A stretch of DNA of 64,000 bases from Profundicola sp048268105 (GTDB taxonomy: Bacteria; Bacteroidota; Bacteroidia; Flavobacteriales; Weeksellaceae), in contig JBLWWH010000006.1 of assembly GCA_048268105.1 (NCBI GenBank), positions 1 to 64,000 of the forward strand, written 5' to 3'. Numbering within the stretch: position 1 is the first letter of the stretch; every line of letters starts with the position of its first letter. Position numbers and translations under genes: made by a program. This document shows positions 16,557-24,625 of this stretch, one piece after another. The notes beneath the pieces were generated by a model. It saw only the letters and a list, made by a program, of their open reading frames with translations, was not told the DNA's origin and did no database searches.

Positions 16557-17690
16557 CTATACCAATTCTTTAAAGGCTCGTTCTAATCTATTTAACTCTT
16601 CTTCTGTTAAGTTAGAACCAGAGGGTAAACATAAACCTTTATTAAATAATTCTTCTGAAACCTTAGCTCCGTAATAAGGTGCATCCGCAAAGATAGGTTG
16701 TAAATGCATAGGCTTCCATAAAGGACGGGTTTCAATATTATATTTATCATTCAAAGAAGTTCTAAAAGCTTCTCTTTTCTCATAAGCATTATCAGCCTCA
16801 AACGTCAATGCACTCAACCAAAAGTTAGAATGATAATCCTTACTTGGTTCTTGCATAACTTTAATTTCTGCATGATCTTGAAAAAGATCAGTATAAAACT
16901 TCTGATGCTTTCTTCTTTGATTCACACGATCGGATAAAACTTCCATTTGTCCACAACCGATACCAGCAGAAACATTACTCAATCTATAATTATATCCCAC
17001 ATGACTATGTTGGTAATGTGGAGCATTGTCTCTAGCCTGAGTTGCTAAAAAGACAGCCTTATCTTTTAATTCTTTAGTCTTTGTAACCAAAGCACCCCCA
17101 CCCGAAGTCGTAATGATTTTATTTCCATTAAAACTTAAAATAGAAATATCGCCTAAAGTACCACATTTCTGTCCTTTAAAGGTACTACCTAAAGCTTCGG
17201 CGCTATCCTCCACAATTGGAATTTCGTATTTATCAGCAATGCTTTTCAGAGCATCATGTTGATAAGGCATACCATATAAGTGTACCGCAACAATTGCTTT
17301 TGGCTTTTTACCTTTTTGAATTCTATCCTTTATAGCTTCTTCTAAGGCATTCGGATCTATGTTCCAAGTGGTTTCCTCACTATCCACAAACACGGGAGTA
17401 GCACCTAAATATTTAATAGGATTTGCTGAAGCACTAAAGGTCATACTTTGACAAATTACTTCGTCGTCTCTTTCTACACCTAATAAAATTAGAGCTAAAT
17501 GCAAAGCTGCAGTTCCGGAGCTTAAAGCGGCAACTTGAATATCTTGATCTAAATAGGACTGAATCTTTTCTTCGAATAGCGTAACATTCGGACCTAAAGG
17601 TGCAATCCAATTTTCATCGAATGCATCTTGAATATATTTTTGCTCTGTTCCGCCCATATGTGGCGACGAAAGCCATATTTTTGAATTCAT
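16557..17690 (-). CDS. PglE-like DegT/DnrJ/EryC1 sugar aminotransferase
   Basis: This 377-residue PLP-dependent transaminase is expected to put an amino group at C4 of the keto-sugar made by the PglF-like enzyme. It shows SSGTAALHLAL (58-68), the PLP-contacting EDSAEALGS (161-169) and the Schiff-base Lys191 in SFNGNKIITTSGGGA. The N-terminal LSSPHMGGTEQKYI is typical of PglE. It overlaps the PglD-like gene by 4 nt. Use of the RmlB product instead (a WecE role) is possible and cannot be separated by sequence. Confidence 0.88.
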   Translation of the reverse strand: MNSKIWLSSPHMGGTEQKYIQDAFDENWIAPLGPNVTLFEEKIQSYLDQDIQVAALSSGTAALHLALILLGVERDDEVICQSMTFSASANPIKYLGATPVFVDSEETTWNIDPNALEEAIKDRIQKGKKPKAIVAVHLYGMPYQHDALKSIADKYEIPIVEDSAEALGSTFKGQKCGTLGDISILSFNGNKIITTSGGGALVTKTKELKDKAVFLATQARDNAPHYQHSHVGYNYRLSNVSAGIGCGQMEVLSDRVNQRRKHQKFYTDLFQDHAEIKVMQEPSKDYHSNFWLSALTFEADNAYEKREAFRTSLNDKYNIETRPLWKPMHLQPIFADAPYYGAKVSEELFNKGLCLPSGSNLTEEELNRLERAFKELV

Positions 17691-18286
17691 AGAGTTATGG
17701 TTTTAATTATTTTAGCTGGCGAGCCAACTACGGTAGCGCCGTCGGGCACATCTTTGATCACAACACTGCCCGCTCCGACGGTGGCAAATTTACCAATTAT
17801 TATGCCTTGAATTACACTAGCACCAATACCAATATGTGATCCTTCTCCAACTTTAACATTTCCAGCCAAGGAGGCATTAGGAGAAATATGTACAAAGTTC
17901 TCTAAAACACAATCGTGATCGATACTACATGATGTATTTAAAATACAGTGTTTTCCTATCTGTGTATCTGCATTTATGCTGACATTGGACATAACAACAC
18001 TGCCTTCTTCTATTTCAACACTTGGCGATATAACACTAGACTTGTGAATAGCTTTTGCAAATTGTTGATGCATATGAGAAAGCTTTTTTCGAATTAGATT
18101 GTTGCCAATTCCAATTATCATCTCATGCTTGCCGAAATTCGCTTGATGCGGCTTAAGAAGTGGGCAGCCATAGAAGCTGTCGCCTTTGTCGGCATCATCT
18201 ACATAGATAATTTCTTCTGAAATTCCTTGAGACTTCAGAATGTCATATATGACTTTACCATGTCCGCTAGCTCCGTAAATTATCAT
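17687..18286 (-). CDS. PglD-like UDP-sugar N-acetyltransferase
   Basis: The 199-residue hexapeptide-repeat acetyltransferase probably N-acetylates the 4-amino sugar from the PglE-like enzyme, using acetyl-CoA. It starts with the Rossmann-like IIYGASGHGKVI (2-13). The beta-helix runs from about residue 88 to 190. His124 in SIDHDC matches the catalytic base at His125 in Campylobacter PglD. It overlaps both neighbours by 4 nt, which indicates tight co-translation with the priming transferase and the aminotransferase. Confidence 0.88.
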   Translation of the reverse strand: MIIYGASGHGKVIYDILKSQGISEEIIYVDDADKGDSFYGCPLLKPHQANFGKHEMIIGIGNNLIRKKLSHMHQQFAKAIHKSSVISPSVEIEEGSVVMSNVSINADTQIGKHCILNTSCSIDHDCVLENFVHISPNASLAGNVKVGEGSHIGIGASVIQGIIIGKFATVGAGSVVIKDVPDGATVVGSPAKIIKTITL

Positions 18287-18894
18287 GATGAACCTCTAAA
18301 TTTATCCATGGTTACCGATGTATCTGAGCTAATTCCCTCGGACACAAAAACCTTTTTCATTGTTAAAAATAATATTTTAATGTCTAATAAAAAAGTAATA
18401 TTTTCTACATACCATACATCAAATTCAAATTTTTGTTCCCATGAGATTGCATTACGCCCATTTACTTGTGCCCAACCTGTAATACCAGGTCTAACTTCAT
18501 GACGACGTCTTTGTGTTGTGTTATATAGTGCTAGGTATTCGGGTAGGAGGGGACGAGGTCCAATTAAACTCATGTCTCCTTTGATTACATTAATCAATTG
18601 AGGAATCTCGTCTAAAGAAGTTTTTCTAACAAATTGACCTACTTTAGTTAATCTCTCTGCGTCTGGTAACAAGTTTCCTTCCGCATCTCTTCTATCATTC
18701 ATGGTTTTGAACTTGATGATATCAAAGAGTCTTTCGTCTTTTCCTGGGCGAGTTTGAAAGAAAAATGGTTTGCCTTGGTTGGCTATACCAAGGAATAGAG
18801 TGATGAGAATAAAAATAGGAGATAAGACAAGGAAGCCCAACAAGGCTGCACAAAAATCTAGTAATCTCTTAAAAAAGGATTGATATAATTTCAA
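18283..18894 (-). CDS. PglC-like initiating sugar-1-phosphate transferase
   Basis: This 203-residue small monotopic phosphoglycosyl transferase would move a sugar-1-phosphate, probably diNAc-bacillosamine, onto undecaprenyl phosphate to start the repeat unit. It has one N-terminal hydrophobic re-entrant helix (about 13-37), the KFKTM block, the catalytic Asp95-Glu96 dyad in TSLDEIPQ, the GDMSLIGPRPLLPEY segment and RPGITGWAQVNGRN. It is the first gene of the second polysaccharide block. No exact TAnnTTTG box was found upstream; TACTTTTA on the minus strand is one base off. Confidence 0.92.
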   Translation of the reverse strand: MKLYQSFFKRLLDFCAALLGFLVLSPIFILITLFLGIANQGKPFFFQTRPGKDERLFDIIKFKTMNDRRDAEGNLLPDAERLTKVGQFVRKTSLDEIPQLINVIKGDMSLIGPRPLLPEYLALYNTTQRRRHEVRPGITGWAQVNGRNAISWEQKFEFDVWYVENITFLLDIKILFLTMKKVFVSEGISSDTSVTMDKFRGSS

Positions 18895-18985
18895 TGCTTA
18901 GGTTTTTGGTAGGTTTGAAGCCATAAAAGTAAGAAAAAATACTTTCTACTTAAATAGCAGGTTGTTTAGTTACTCAATATATCAT

Positions 18986-19017
18986 AAAAAAAGCTATCTG
19001 AAAAGATAGCTTTTTTT
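18986..19017 (-). terminator. Intrinsic terminator of the prs-rplY transcripts
   Basis: A 14-bp perfect stem (18986-18999 with 19004-19017) has a GAAA loop and ends in seven T on either strand. It lies just past the rplY stop and separates it from the polysaccharide block. Confidence 0.85.
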
Positions 19018-19038
19018 AAACTCTTTAAGAAGAAAGAA

Positions 19039-19692
19039 TTAATCTTCTGCATTTTCCTCAGCTGCATTTTCTGCACCTTCAGCTGCTTCTCCTTCTTCTC
19101 CTTCAACTTCTTCGTCTTCATCTTCGTCATCAAGATCAACGATAGCTGTACGAGCGGTTTTAATCATACAAACAACTTGGTTGTCTGGGTGGATTAAATC
19201 ATATTCGTCCGTTCTTAAATCCTTGATATATTTCTTGTGACCAATACGCATAGAAGTAATGTCGATTACGATTTCGTCTGGTAAGTTAGATGGTAAAGCT
19301 CTTACTCTTAATTTTCTAACATTCTGACGTAAAACACCACCGGCAACTACACCACGAGCACGTCCAACTAAATTAACTGGAATATTCATAGTAATTTTCA
19401 CGTCTTCTGTATATCTGTAGAAGTCTGCGTGTAAGATTTTGTCAGTTACTGGGTGAAACTGAATGTCTTTTAAAATACATGAGATGGCGTCGCCTCCGTC
19501 TAGCTCCAATACTACCGTGTGTGCTTCCGAGGTGTAAACCAAATCTTTGAACGAACGTTCGTCCGTAGAAAAATGAATTGGTTCAGCGCCACCGTAAACA
19601 ACACAAGGAACTTGATCAGCATTACGTAAAGCCTTGGTATTGTTCTTGCCCACGCTTTCTCTTTTTTGTCCTTGAATCGTTAATGATTTCAT
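19039..19692 (-). CDS. rplY: 50S ribosomal protein L25 (long CTC/TL5 type)
   Basis: The 217-residue protein binds 5S rRNA in the large ribosomal subunit. The N-terminal domain (GQKRESVGKNNTKALRNADQ, then VPCVVYGG) is followed by the C-terminal TL5-type domain with HADFYRY, NIPVNLVGRARGVVAGG and LPSNLPDEIVIDI. An acidic Glu/Asp/Ala tail fills the last 35 residues or so, as in many Bacteroidota homologues. It follows prs by 66 nt, a common pair, and ends before a strong terminator. Confidence 0.96.
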   Translation of the reverse strand: MKSLTIQGQKRESVGKNNTKALRNADQVPCVVYGGAEPIHFSTDERSFKDLVYTSEAHTVVLELDGGDAISCILKDIQFHPVTDKILHADFYRYTEDVKITMNIPVNLVGRARGVVAGGVLRQNVRKLRVRALPSNLPDEIVIDITSMRIGHKKYIKDLRTDEYDLIHPDNQVVCMIKTARTAIVDLDDEDEDEEVEGEEGEAAEGAENAAEENAED

Positions 19693-19758
19693 TTATATAA
19701 TATTTAATAATGTTTAATTTAAATTAAGATTGAAATTCAATCTTTCACTTCTATCTGC

Positions 19759-20694
19759 TTAGATTACAAACTTGTTACTGATAGATTCTTTGCTATGTAC
19801 CAAGTGCATTACTTCAGCGAAAAGTGGGGCGCAAGATACAACTTTTATTTTAGAAATGTCATTTCTTTTAAGTGGAATTGAATCAGTTATGATTAATTCT
19901 TCTAAGGCAGAATTTTGAATTCTTTCGTATGCATTTCCTGATAATACCGCATGCGTCGCCATAGCTCTTACGCTTTTAGCTCCTTTTTGCATCATTAAAT
20001 CGGCTGCTTGTGTAATAGTTCCGGCAGTGTCTACCATATCATCTACTAGAATAACATCTCTATCTTTTACATCACCGATCAACATCATGCGAGCCACTTT
20101 ATTGGCCTCTTTTCTTTCTTTGTAACAGATAACGATATCTGTTTTGAAATGCTTAGCATAGGCATTGGCGCGTTTTGCTCCACCCATATCTGGAGATGCC
20201 ATGGTAATATTTTCTAAATTCAAACCATTAATATGATCTACAAAAATGGTTGAAGCAAATAAATGGTCTACGGGAATTTCAAAGAAACCTTGAATTTGAT
20301 CTGCGTGTAAGTCCATCGTCATAATCCTTGTTGCTCCTGCCGCAGTTAATAAGTTAGCGACCAACTTAGCTCCAATAGGAACTCTGGGATTGTCTTTACG
20401 ATCTTGTCTTGCATAACCATAGTAGGGTATAACAGCTGTAATATTCTTAGCCGAGGCTCTTTTAGCGGCATCACACATCAACAGCATTTCCATTAGATTG
20501 ATGTCGGGTGTGAAGGTAGATCCGATTAAAAATACACGAGCACCTCTCACAGATTGTTCAAAAGAAGGCTGGTATTCCCCATCACTGAACTCTTGAAACT
20601 CGATTTTCCCCAAACGTTGTCCGTAATGGGAAGCAATATTCTCTGCTAAAACTTTACTTTGGCGCGTAGAAAATAATAATGCTGTTTGTTCCAT
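19759..20694 (-). CDS. prs: Ribose-phosphate pyrophosphokinase
   Basis: The 311-residue cytoplasmic enzyme makes PRPP from ribose 5-phosphate and ATP for nucleotide, His and Trp synthesis. Signatures are the FSDGEYQPSF segment, PYYGYARQDRKDNPRVPIGA for ATP binding, the metal-binding TMDLHADQIQGFF, and the PRPP loop ILVDDMVDTAGTI. The ATG at 20694 is preferred to 20736 because a TACTTTTG box (20709-20716) overlaps the longer frame and MEQTALLFSTR fits the family N-terminus. Confidence 0.96.
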   Translation of the reverse strand: MEQTALLFSTRQSKVLAENIASHYGQRLGKIEFQEFSDGEYQPSFEQSVRGARVFLIGSTFTPDINLMEMLLMCDAAKRASAKNITAVIPYYGYARQDRKDNPRVPIGAKLVANLLTAAGATRIMTMDLHADQIQGFFEIPVDHLFASTIFVDHINGLNLENITMASPDMGGAKRANAYAKHFKTDIVICYKERKEANKVARMMLIGDVKDRDVILVDDMVDTAGTITQAADLMMQKGAKSVRAMATHAVLSGNAYERIQNSALEELIITDSIPLKRNDISKIKVVSCAPLFAEVMHLVHSKESISNKFVI

Positions 20695-20708
20695 TTTTTT
20701 GGTTTGTG

Positions 20709-20716
20709 CAAAAGTA
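20709..20716 (-). promoter_or_regulatory. TAnnTTTG -7 box for prs
   Basis: The minus strand reads TACTTTTG 14 nt before the prs ATG. It decides the start and implies a very short leader. Confidence 0.5.
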
Positions 20717-20898
20717 AAGGAATATTTATAAAACATAAATTTTTAACCTACTTAATTTTAAGAATTATTTATTCTCAAAAAAAGCATAGTTTTTAAAATC
20801 TATATACCTTAATATATGTTGTGGCTAGAATGCTAAATTTTAATTTTAATTCTGATTAATTGCACAATTAATAGTATTTTAGCGACCAAATTTTTGGT

Positions 20899-21549
20899 AT
20901 GGCATTGATTTCACCTTCGGTATTAGCTGCTGATTTTTTGCATTTGGCAAAGGATATAGATTTAGTTAATCAAAGTCAGGCAGACTGGTTTCACTTGGAT
21001 ATTATGGATGGCGTTTTTGTTCCAAATATATCTTATGGTATGCCGGTCATGAAATCGATTCAATCTTTAGCTCAAAAACCATTAGATGTACATTTAATGA
21101 TTGTTGATCCAGAGAGATACTTTGAGGAGTTTCAAAAGCTGGGCGCTGATTATCTAACGATTCATGCGGAGGCAAGTACGCACTTGCATCGTTCGATTCA
21201 GGTGATCAAAAGCTTAGGGATGAAAGCGGGAGTGGCACTGAATCCTCACACACCAGTTTCTGCTGTGGAAGAGGTGATACAGGATATTGATTTATTATTA
21301 ATCATGTCGGTAAATCCTGGATTTGGCGGACAAAAATTTATTGAAAACACTTACGCTAAAATAGAAAGAGCGAAGAATTTAATAATTCAAAAAAATGCTT
21401 CAACTTTAATTGAAATTGATGGTGGTGTTAATGTGGAAAATGCAAGTAAATTAATCGCTTGTGGAGCAGATGCATTGGTGGCAGGTAGCGCTGTTTTTGC
21501 TAATGAAAATCCTACACAGGTGATCTCAGATTTAAAAAATGCACATTAA
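20899..21549 (+). CDS. rpe: Ribulose-phosphate 3-epimerase
   Basis: The 216-residue TIM-barrel enzyme of the pentose phosphate pathway interconverts ribulose 5-phosphate and xylulose 5-phosphate. It shows ISPSVLAADFLHL at the N-terminus, the metal-binding HLDIMDGVFVPN (33-44), HLMIVDP, the phosphate-binding MSVNPGFGGQKF and EIDGGVN. Length is normal. It is divergent from prs. The ATG follows CCAAATTTTTGGT, a short dyad with no clear promoter box. Confidence 0.96.
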   Translation: MALISPSVLAADFLHLAKDIDLVNQSQADWFHLDIMDGVFVPNISYGMPVMKSIQSLAQKPLDVHLMIVDPERYFEEFQKLGADYLTIHAEASTHLHRSIQVIKSLGMKAGVALNPHTPVSAVEEVIQDIDLLLIMSVNPGFGGQKFIENTYAKIERAKNLIIQKNASTLIEIDGGVNVENASKLIACGADALVAGSAVFANENPTQVISDLKNAH

Positions 21550-21603
21550 TTCACTCCAATTATAAAAAATATTATATCTTTATTTCTTTAATAAATTGAT
21601 TTT

Positions 21604-22902
21604 ATGAAAAAATTCAACCAGCTATTACTTTTATTTCTTTTGATAAGCGCTGGAGTACATGCACAAGAGGTTAACGAAGACGAGATTCAAGTTCAGCCCA
21701 TTAGTAACCACTATGATTGGCAAATAGGCATTAGTATGTTTGCAACCGATCATACCTCCGCAAGAGGATTTGGTGATGGTTTTTTTGATTTCGATGACTA
21801 TAGTGTTGTTCCCTTCCCAGCGAAACTTACAATTGTTAAAGGTTTGAACAGATCCTTTGATATGGATGTCTCGGCCAATTTAGGTCAAATTGATAATAAG
21901 CGTTTAAACGTAGAAAATGAGTTTATGATAAACGGAACTTTAGGTTTGCGTTACCGTTTAGCGAATGGATACATTTTAAATCCAACCTCATGGTTTGATC
22001 CATATTTACGTGTGGGTGCTGGTATTCATCACTTAGACTATCAAGATATGGAGTTTACAAATGTTGTAGACCAACAAGGTCATCCTATTAGTAATGGAGC
22101 GATTGCTGGAAGCGATCACTTTGCTATGACAGGAGGATTAGGTATCAACTTTTGGTTCGCCGAGAAGTTTGGTGCTAATATTATGAGTGAATACTACCAC
22201 ATGAGAGGAAAAGAAGGTGATAACATCGACTTTTTCCAACATTCAGCAGGTTTGGTATTTAGATTTGGAAAATTAGACCGCGATGGTGACGGAATACCTG
22301 ATAAGGAAGACGAATGTCCTGATACGCCAGGTTTAGCTAAATTTAATGGTTGTCCTGATACAGATGCTGATGGTTTACCAGATCACGAAGATGAATGTCC
22401 ATTAGAGCCAGGTCCAATCGAGAACAATGGTTGTCCTTATAAAGATAGAGATGGCGATGGTATCCTAGACGATGTAGATGAGTGTCCAGATACACCAGGT
22501 TTAATTGAGTACGACGGTTGTCCTCCTCCGATTAGAGTAATCGAAGAGCCAGAACCAGAAGCCCCTAAGCAAATTGTATTCGAAGATGTATTGTTCGAGT
22601 TTGATAGCTTCACGATTAAGATGAGCGAGTATGGTTCTATTGAAGAGGCAGCGGCTGAGATTAAAGCTACGGATGGATTCTACTATGTAGATGGTCATAC
22701 CGACGTGAGAGGTGCTGATGCTTATAACGACAAGTTATCTCAGAGACGTGCACAAGCTGTAGCGGATGCCTTAATTAAAGAGGGTGTTGATGCTAGTAAA
22801 CTTCAGGTACGCGGAATGGGTGAAAGATTCCCAATCTGTAATGAGGATACCGAAGAGTGTCACGAGATCAACAGACGAGTAGAAATTCTACGTAAGAATT
22901 AG
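21604..22902 (+). CDS. OmpA-family outer-membrane protein with thrombospondin type-3 repeats
   Basis: The 432-residue protein has a signal peptide ending at VHAQ (about residue 21). A beta-barrel-like N-terminal region follows to about 220, then three to four calcium-binding-type repeats (DRDGDGIPDKEDECPDTPG and relatives, about 226-305). A short Pro/Glu-rich linker leads to a C-terminal OmpA domain with FEFDSFTI, YVDGHTDVRG and RRAQAVADAL, which binds peptidoglycan. It links the outer membrane to the wall and is a typical abundant porin-like protein of flavobacteria. A strong terminator follows. Confidence 0.92.
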   Translation: MKKFNQLLLLFLLISAGVHAQEVNEDEIQVQPISNHYDWQIGISMFATDHTSARGFGDGFFDFDDYSVVPFPAKLTIVKGLNRSFDMDVSANLGQIDNKRLNVENEFMINGTLGLRYRLANGYILNPTSWFDPYLRVGAGIHHLDYQDMEFTNVVDQQGHPISNGAIAGSDHFAMTGGLGINFWFAEKFGANIMSEYYHMRGKEGDNIDFFQHSAGLVFRFGKLDRDGDGIPDKEDECPDTPGLAKFNGCPDTDADGLPDHEDECPLEPGPIENNGCPYKDRDGDGILDDVDECPDTPGLIEYDGCPPPIRVIEEPEPEAPKQIVFEDVLFEFDSFTIKMSEYGSIEEAAAEIKATDGFYYVDGHTDVRGADAYNDKLSQRRAQAVADALIKEGVDASKLQVRGMGERFPICNEDTEECHEINRRVEILRKN

Positions 22903-22921
22903 AATTTATAATTATATTTGT

Positions 22922-22953
22922 AAAAGGCTTCGGTGTAAAACCCGAAGCCTTTT
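22922..22953 (+). terminator. Intrinsic terminator after the OmpA gene
   Basis: AAAAGGCTTCGG pairs with CCGAAGCCTTTT (12 bp) around an 8-nt loop, followed by a T-rich tract. Confidence 0.88.
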
Positions 22954-22977
22954 GTTTTTAAAAAAGATTTAAATAAA

Positions 22978-23319
22978 ATGACAGAAATAGAAAAGTGGGA
23001 TAAGATCTTGGAATTTTTTAAGGTTAACTTCACCGACGGAGAAACGATAGATTTAGACGGTATTTTATTTTTAATTGGGGTTCAAGAATTAGGAAAAGGT
23101 CAAGCGAGGTTCAAAAAAGACGAAAAGGTGAACTTAATGCACATCGCCGTTTGTCGTCTTCTCGAGCCTTATGGCTACTATAGGTTTGATGGGAAGGATG
23201 CTGATGGTTGGCCTCAGTTTGAGTTGATCTCTGAATTGCCGGAGCTTAAATCAAACGAACAAGCATTGCTAATGAAAAAAGCTATCATACTTTATTTCGA
23301 TGAACAAGGATTGATTTAA
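22978..23319 (+). CDS. Conserved hypothetical protein, 113 residues
   Basis: I do not recognise a named family. The protein is small, acidic and soluble, with no signal peptide or membrane segment. It has a helical N-terminus (MTEIEKWDKILEFFK), a middle with IGVQELGKGQARFKKDEKVN, and a tyrosine-rich stretch LEPYGYYRFDGKDADGWPQF. Its codon use looks like its neighbours. It sits between two terminators (22922-22953 and 23357-23386), so it should be a single-gene transcript. No function is inferred. Confidence 0.75.
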   Translation: MTEIEKWDKILEFFKVNFTDGETIDLDGILFLIGVQELGKGQARFKKDEKVNLMHIAVCRLLEPYGYYRFDGKDADGWPQFELISELPELKSNEQALLMKKAIILYFDEQGLI

Positions 23320-23356
23320 ATAGCGTTAGACTATATTAAATTCATAGGATTCTATC

Positions 23357-23386
23357 ATAAAACCTAAGCATGGGCTTAGGTTTTAT
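23357..23386. terminator. Bidirectional-type terminator
   Basis: ATAAAACCTAAGC (23357-23369) pairs perfectly with GCTTAGGTTTTAT (23374-23386) around ATGG. It lies between convergent genes and can serve the plus-strand hypothetical gene and the minus-strand NUDIX gene. Confidence 0.8.
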
Positions 23387-23416
23387 CGTTTTTGGACCTT
23401 TTATGGTTGTAATACT

Positions 23417-23842
23417 TTATTTTAATTCAGCCTTCACCTTGGTAACAACTATTTGGTCAATGGGTAGATTAACATGTTGGGTAGAAAGTTTATTAAGTGG
23501 AATCCACATTAATTCTTGAATAGACTGATCCAATCTAACGAGATTTTCTATATTATCAACCTTAGTCTTATAATATATGGTAAGCAATTGTTCATTGGCT
23601 CTAAATTTAGAAACCAAAAATTCTTCTTGGGTGTAGAAATGATTTGCTTCAGTCAGGTCAAGGTTTAATTCTTCTTTTAACTCTCTTTTTAGGCCGTCGA
23701 TTAAGCTTTCACCGAATTCTAATCCACCACCTGGAAATTTATATAAAATTTCTCCCGCGTAGGGTTCTTTAAGTATTAAAATAGCGTCTTGATGTATAAT
23801 TAGTGCATACACCCTTATATTGAATCTATCTATTTTTTCCAT
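23417..23842 (-). CDS. NUDIX hydrolase
   Basis: This 141-residue NUDIX-fold pyrophosphatase is probably cytoplasmic. The NUDIX box GGGLEFGESLIDGLKREL continues as KEELNL; it keeps the GX5EX7REUXEE pattern but has Asn where the last Gly usually stands. The N-terminus (FNIRVYALIIHQDAILILKE) resembles the housekeeping MutT/ADP-ribose type. It overlaps the end of mnmD by 13 nt, so the two form an operon. The substrate cannot be predicted. Confidence 0.9.
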   Translation of the reverse strand: MEKIDRFNIRVYALIIHQDAILILKEPYAGEILYKFPGGGLEFGESLIDGLKRELKEELNLDLTEANHFYTQEEFLVSKFRANEQLLTIYYKTKVDNIENLVRLDQSIQELMWIPLNKLSTQHVNLPIDQIVVTKVKAELK

Positions 23843-24522
23843 GCATTAATCATTTCTCGTTTACCAGGAGGTCCAGCTAATTTTTCGACCCTAAAACCAC
23901 AGGCTTTTAAAGCGCGTTTGGTAGGGCCATTACAAGCATAAGTTGTGAATAAGCCACCTATCTTGAGGCTCGTATAAATCTTCTCAAAAATCTCTTCCGA
24001 CCATAGTTCTGGTTGAACCCTCATTCCGAAAACGTCAAAAAACACAACATCATAGGTCTCTTCTTTGAGTCTTACCTCTTTAAAGCCGATCTCCTGCTTA
24101 AATAATTCAAAAAAATCAGTCAAATTTACTTTTTCTTCCCATTTTGATTGATGCATTTTTAAGAAAAAATCGTATATTGGGTCGGCTTGAAGATTAGAAT
24201 ATTTTTGTGCTATAACTTGATGAAAATCCATGGCTTCAACTTCTGTGGTGGAAACCGGAAATTTCTCAAGACTGGTATAGTTTATAGATTTGGAATGGTC
24301 GCGAGACCAGATAAAAGAAAGTAAGGCATTTAAACCAGTGCCGAAACCATATTCAAGGACATTAATCACGTTGGAATCATTGAACTTTTCCAATCCATTT
24401 GTTATGAAAACATGCTCTGCTTCCCTCAAAGCTCCGTGCTTAGAATGATAGCTTTCATTCCATTCTGGAATGTATAGAGTATTGCTTCCGTCTTGGGTTA
24501 TTTTGATTTCTCGTTTTAACAT
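23830..24522 (-). CDS. mnmD: tRNA 5-methylaminomethyl-2-thiouridine methyltransferase (MnmD)
   Basis: The 230-residue stand-alone methyltransferase corresponds to the N-terminal half of E. coli MnmC and should perform the last methylation of mnm5s2U34 in tRNA. It shows WNESYHSKHGALREAEHVFI near residues 20-40, the SAM-binding EYGFGTGLNALLSF, and the family block FFDVFGMRVQPELWSEEIF (usually DAFSPKKNPELW). The FAD-dependent half is absent, as usual for MnmD. Confidence 0.88.
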   Translation of the reverse strand: MLKREIKITQDGSNTLYIPEWNESYHSKHGALREAEHVFITNGLEKFNDSNVINVLEYGFGTGLNALLSFIWSRDHSKSINYTSLEKFPVSTTEVEAMDFHQVIAQKYSNLQADPIYDFFLKMHQSKWEEKVNLTDFFELFKQEIGFKEVRLKEETYDVVFFDVFGMRVQPELWSEEIFEKIYTSLKIGGLFTTYACNGPTKRALKACGFRVEKLAGPPGKREMINAWKK

Positions 24523-24581
24523 ATTTCGTTAAAAATCAGTGGATGTGTTAATTTTTGTTTTATTAATTCCATAAATATAAT

Positions 24582-24589
24582 TAAATTTG
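24582..24589 (+). promoter_or_regulatory. TAnnTTTG -7 box for ilvE
   Basis: TAAATTTG lies 36 nt before the ATG at 24626. The longer frame that starts with TTG at 24587 lies on this box and is rejected. Confidence 0.5.
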
Positions 24590-24625
24590 AGCAGCTATAA
24601 ATATAAGAATTTTAAAAATATAACG

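Noticed and set aside
14589..18894. Flagellin-type (FlaA1/pseudaminic acid) glycosylation locus
   Set aside because: The PglF-like protein is the long membrane form and PglC/D/E-like genes follow, so bacillosamine-type synthesis fits better; no flagellar genes are present.
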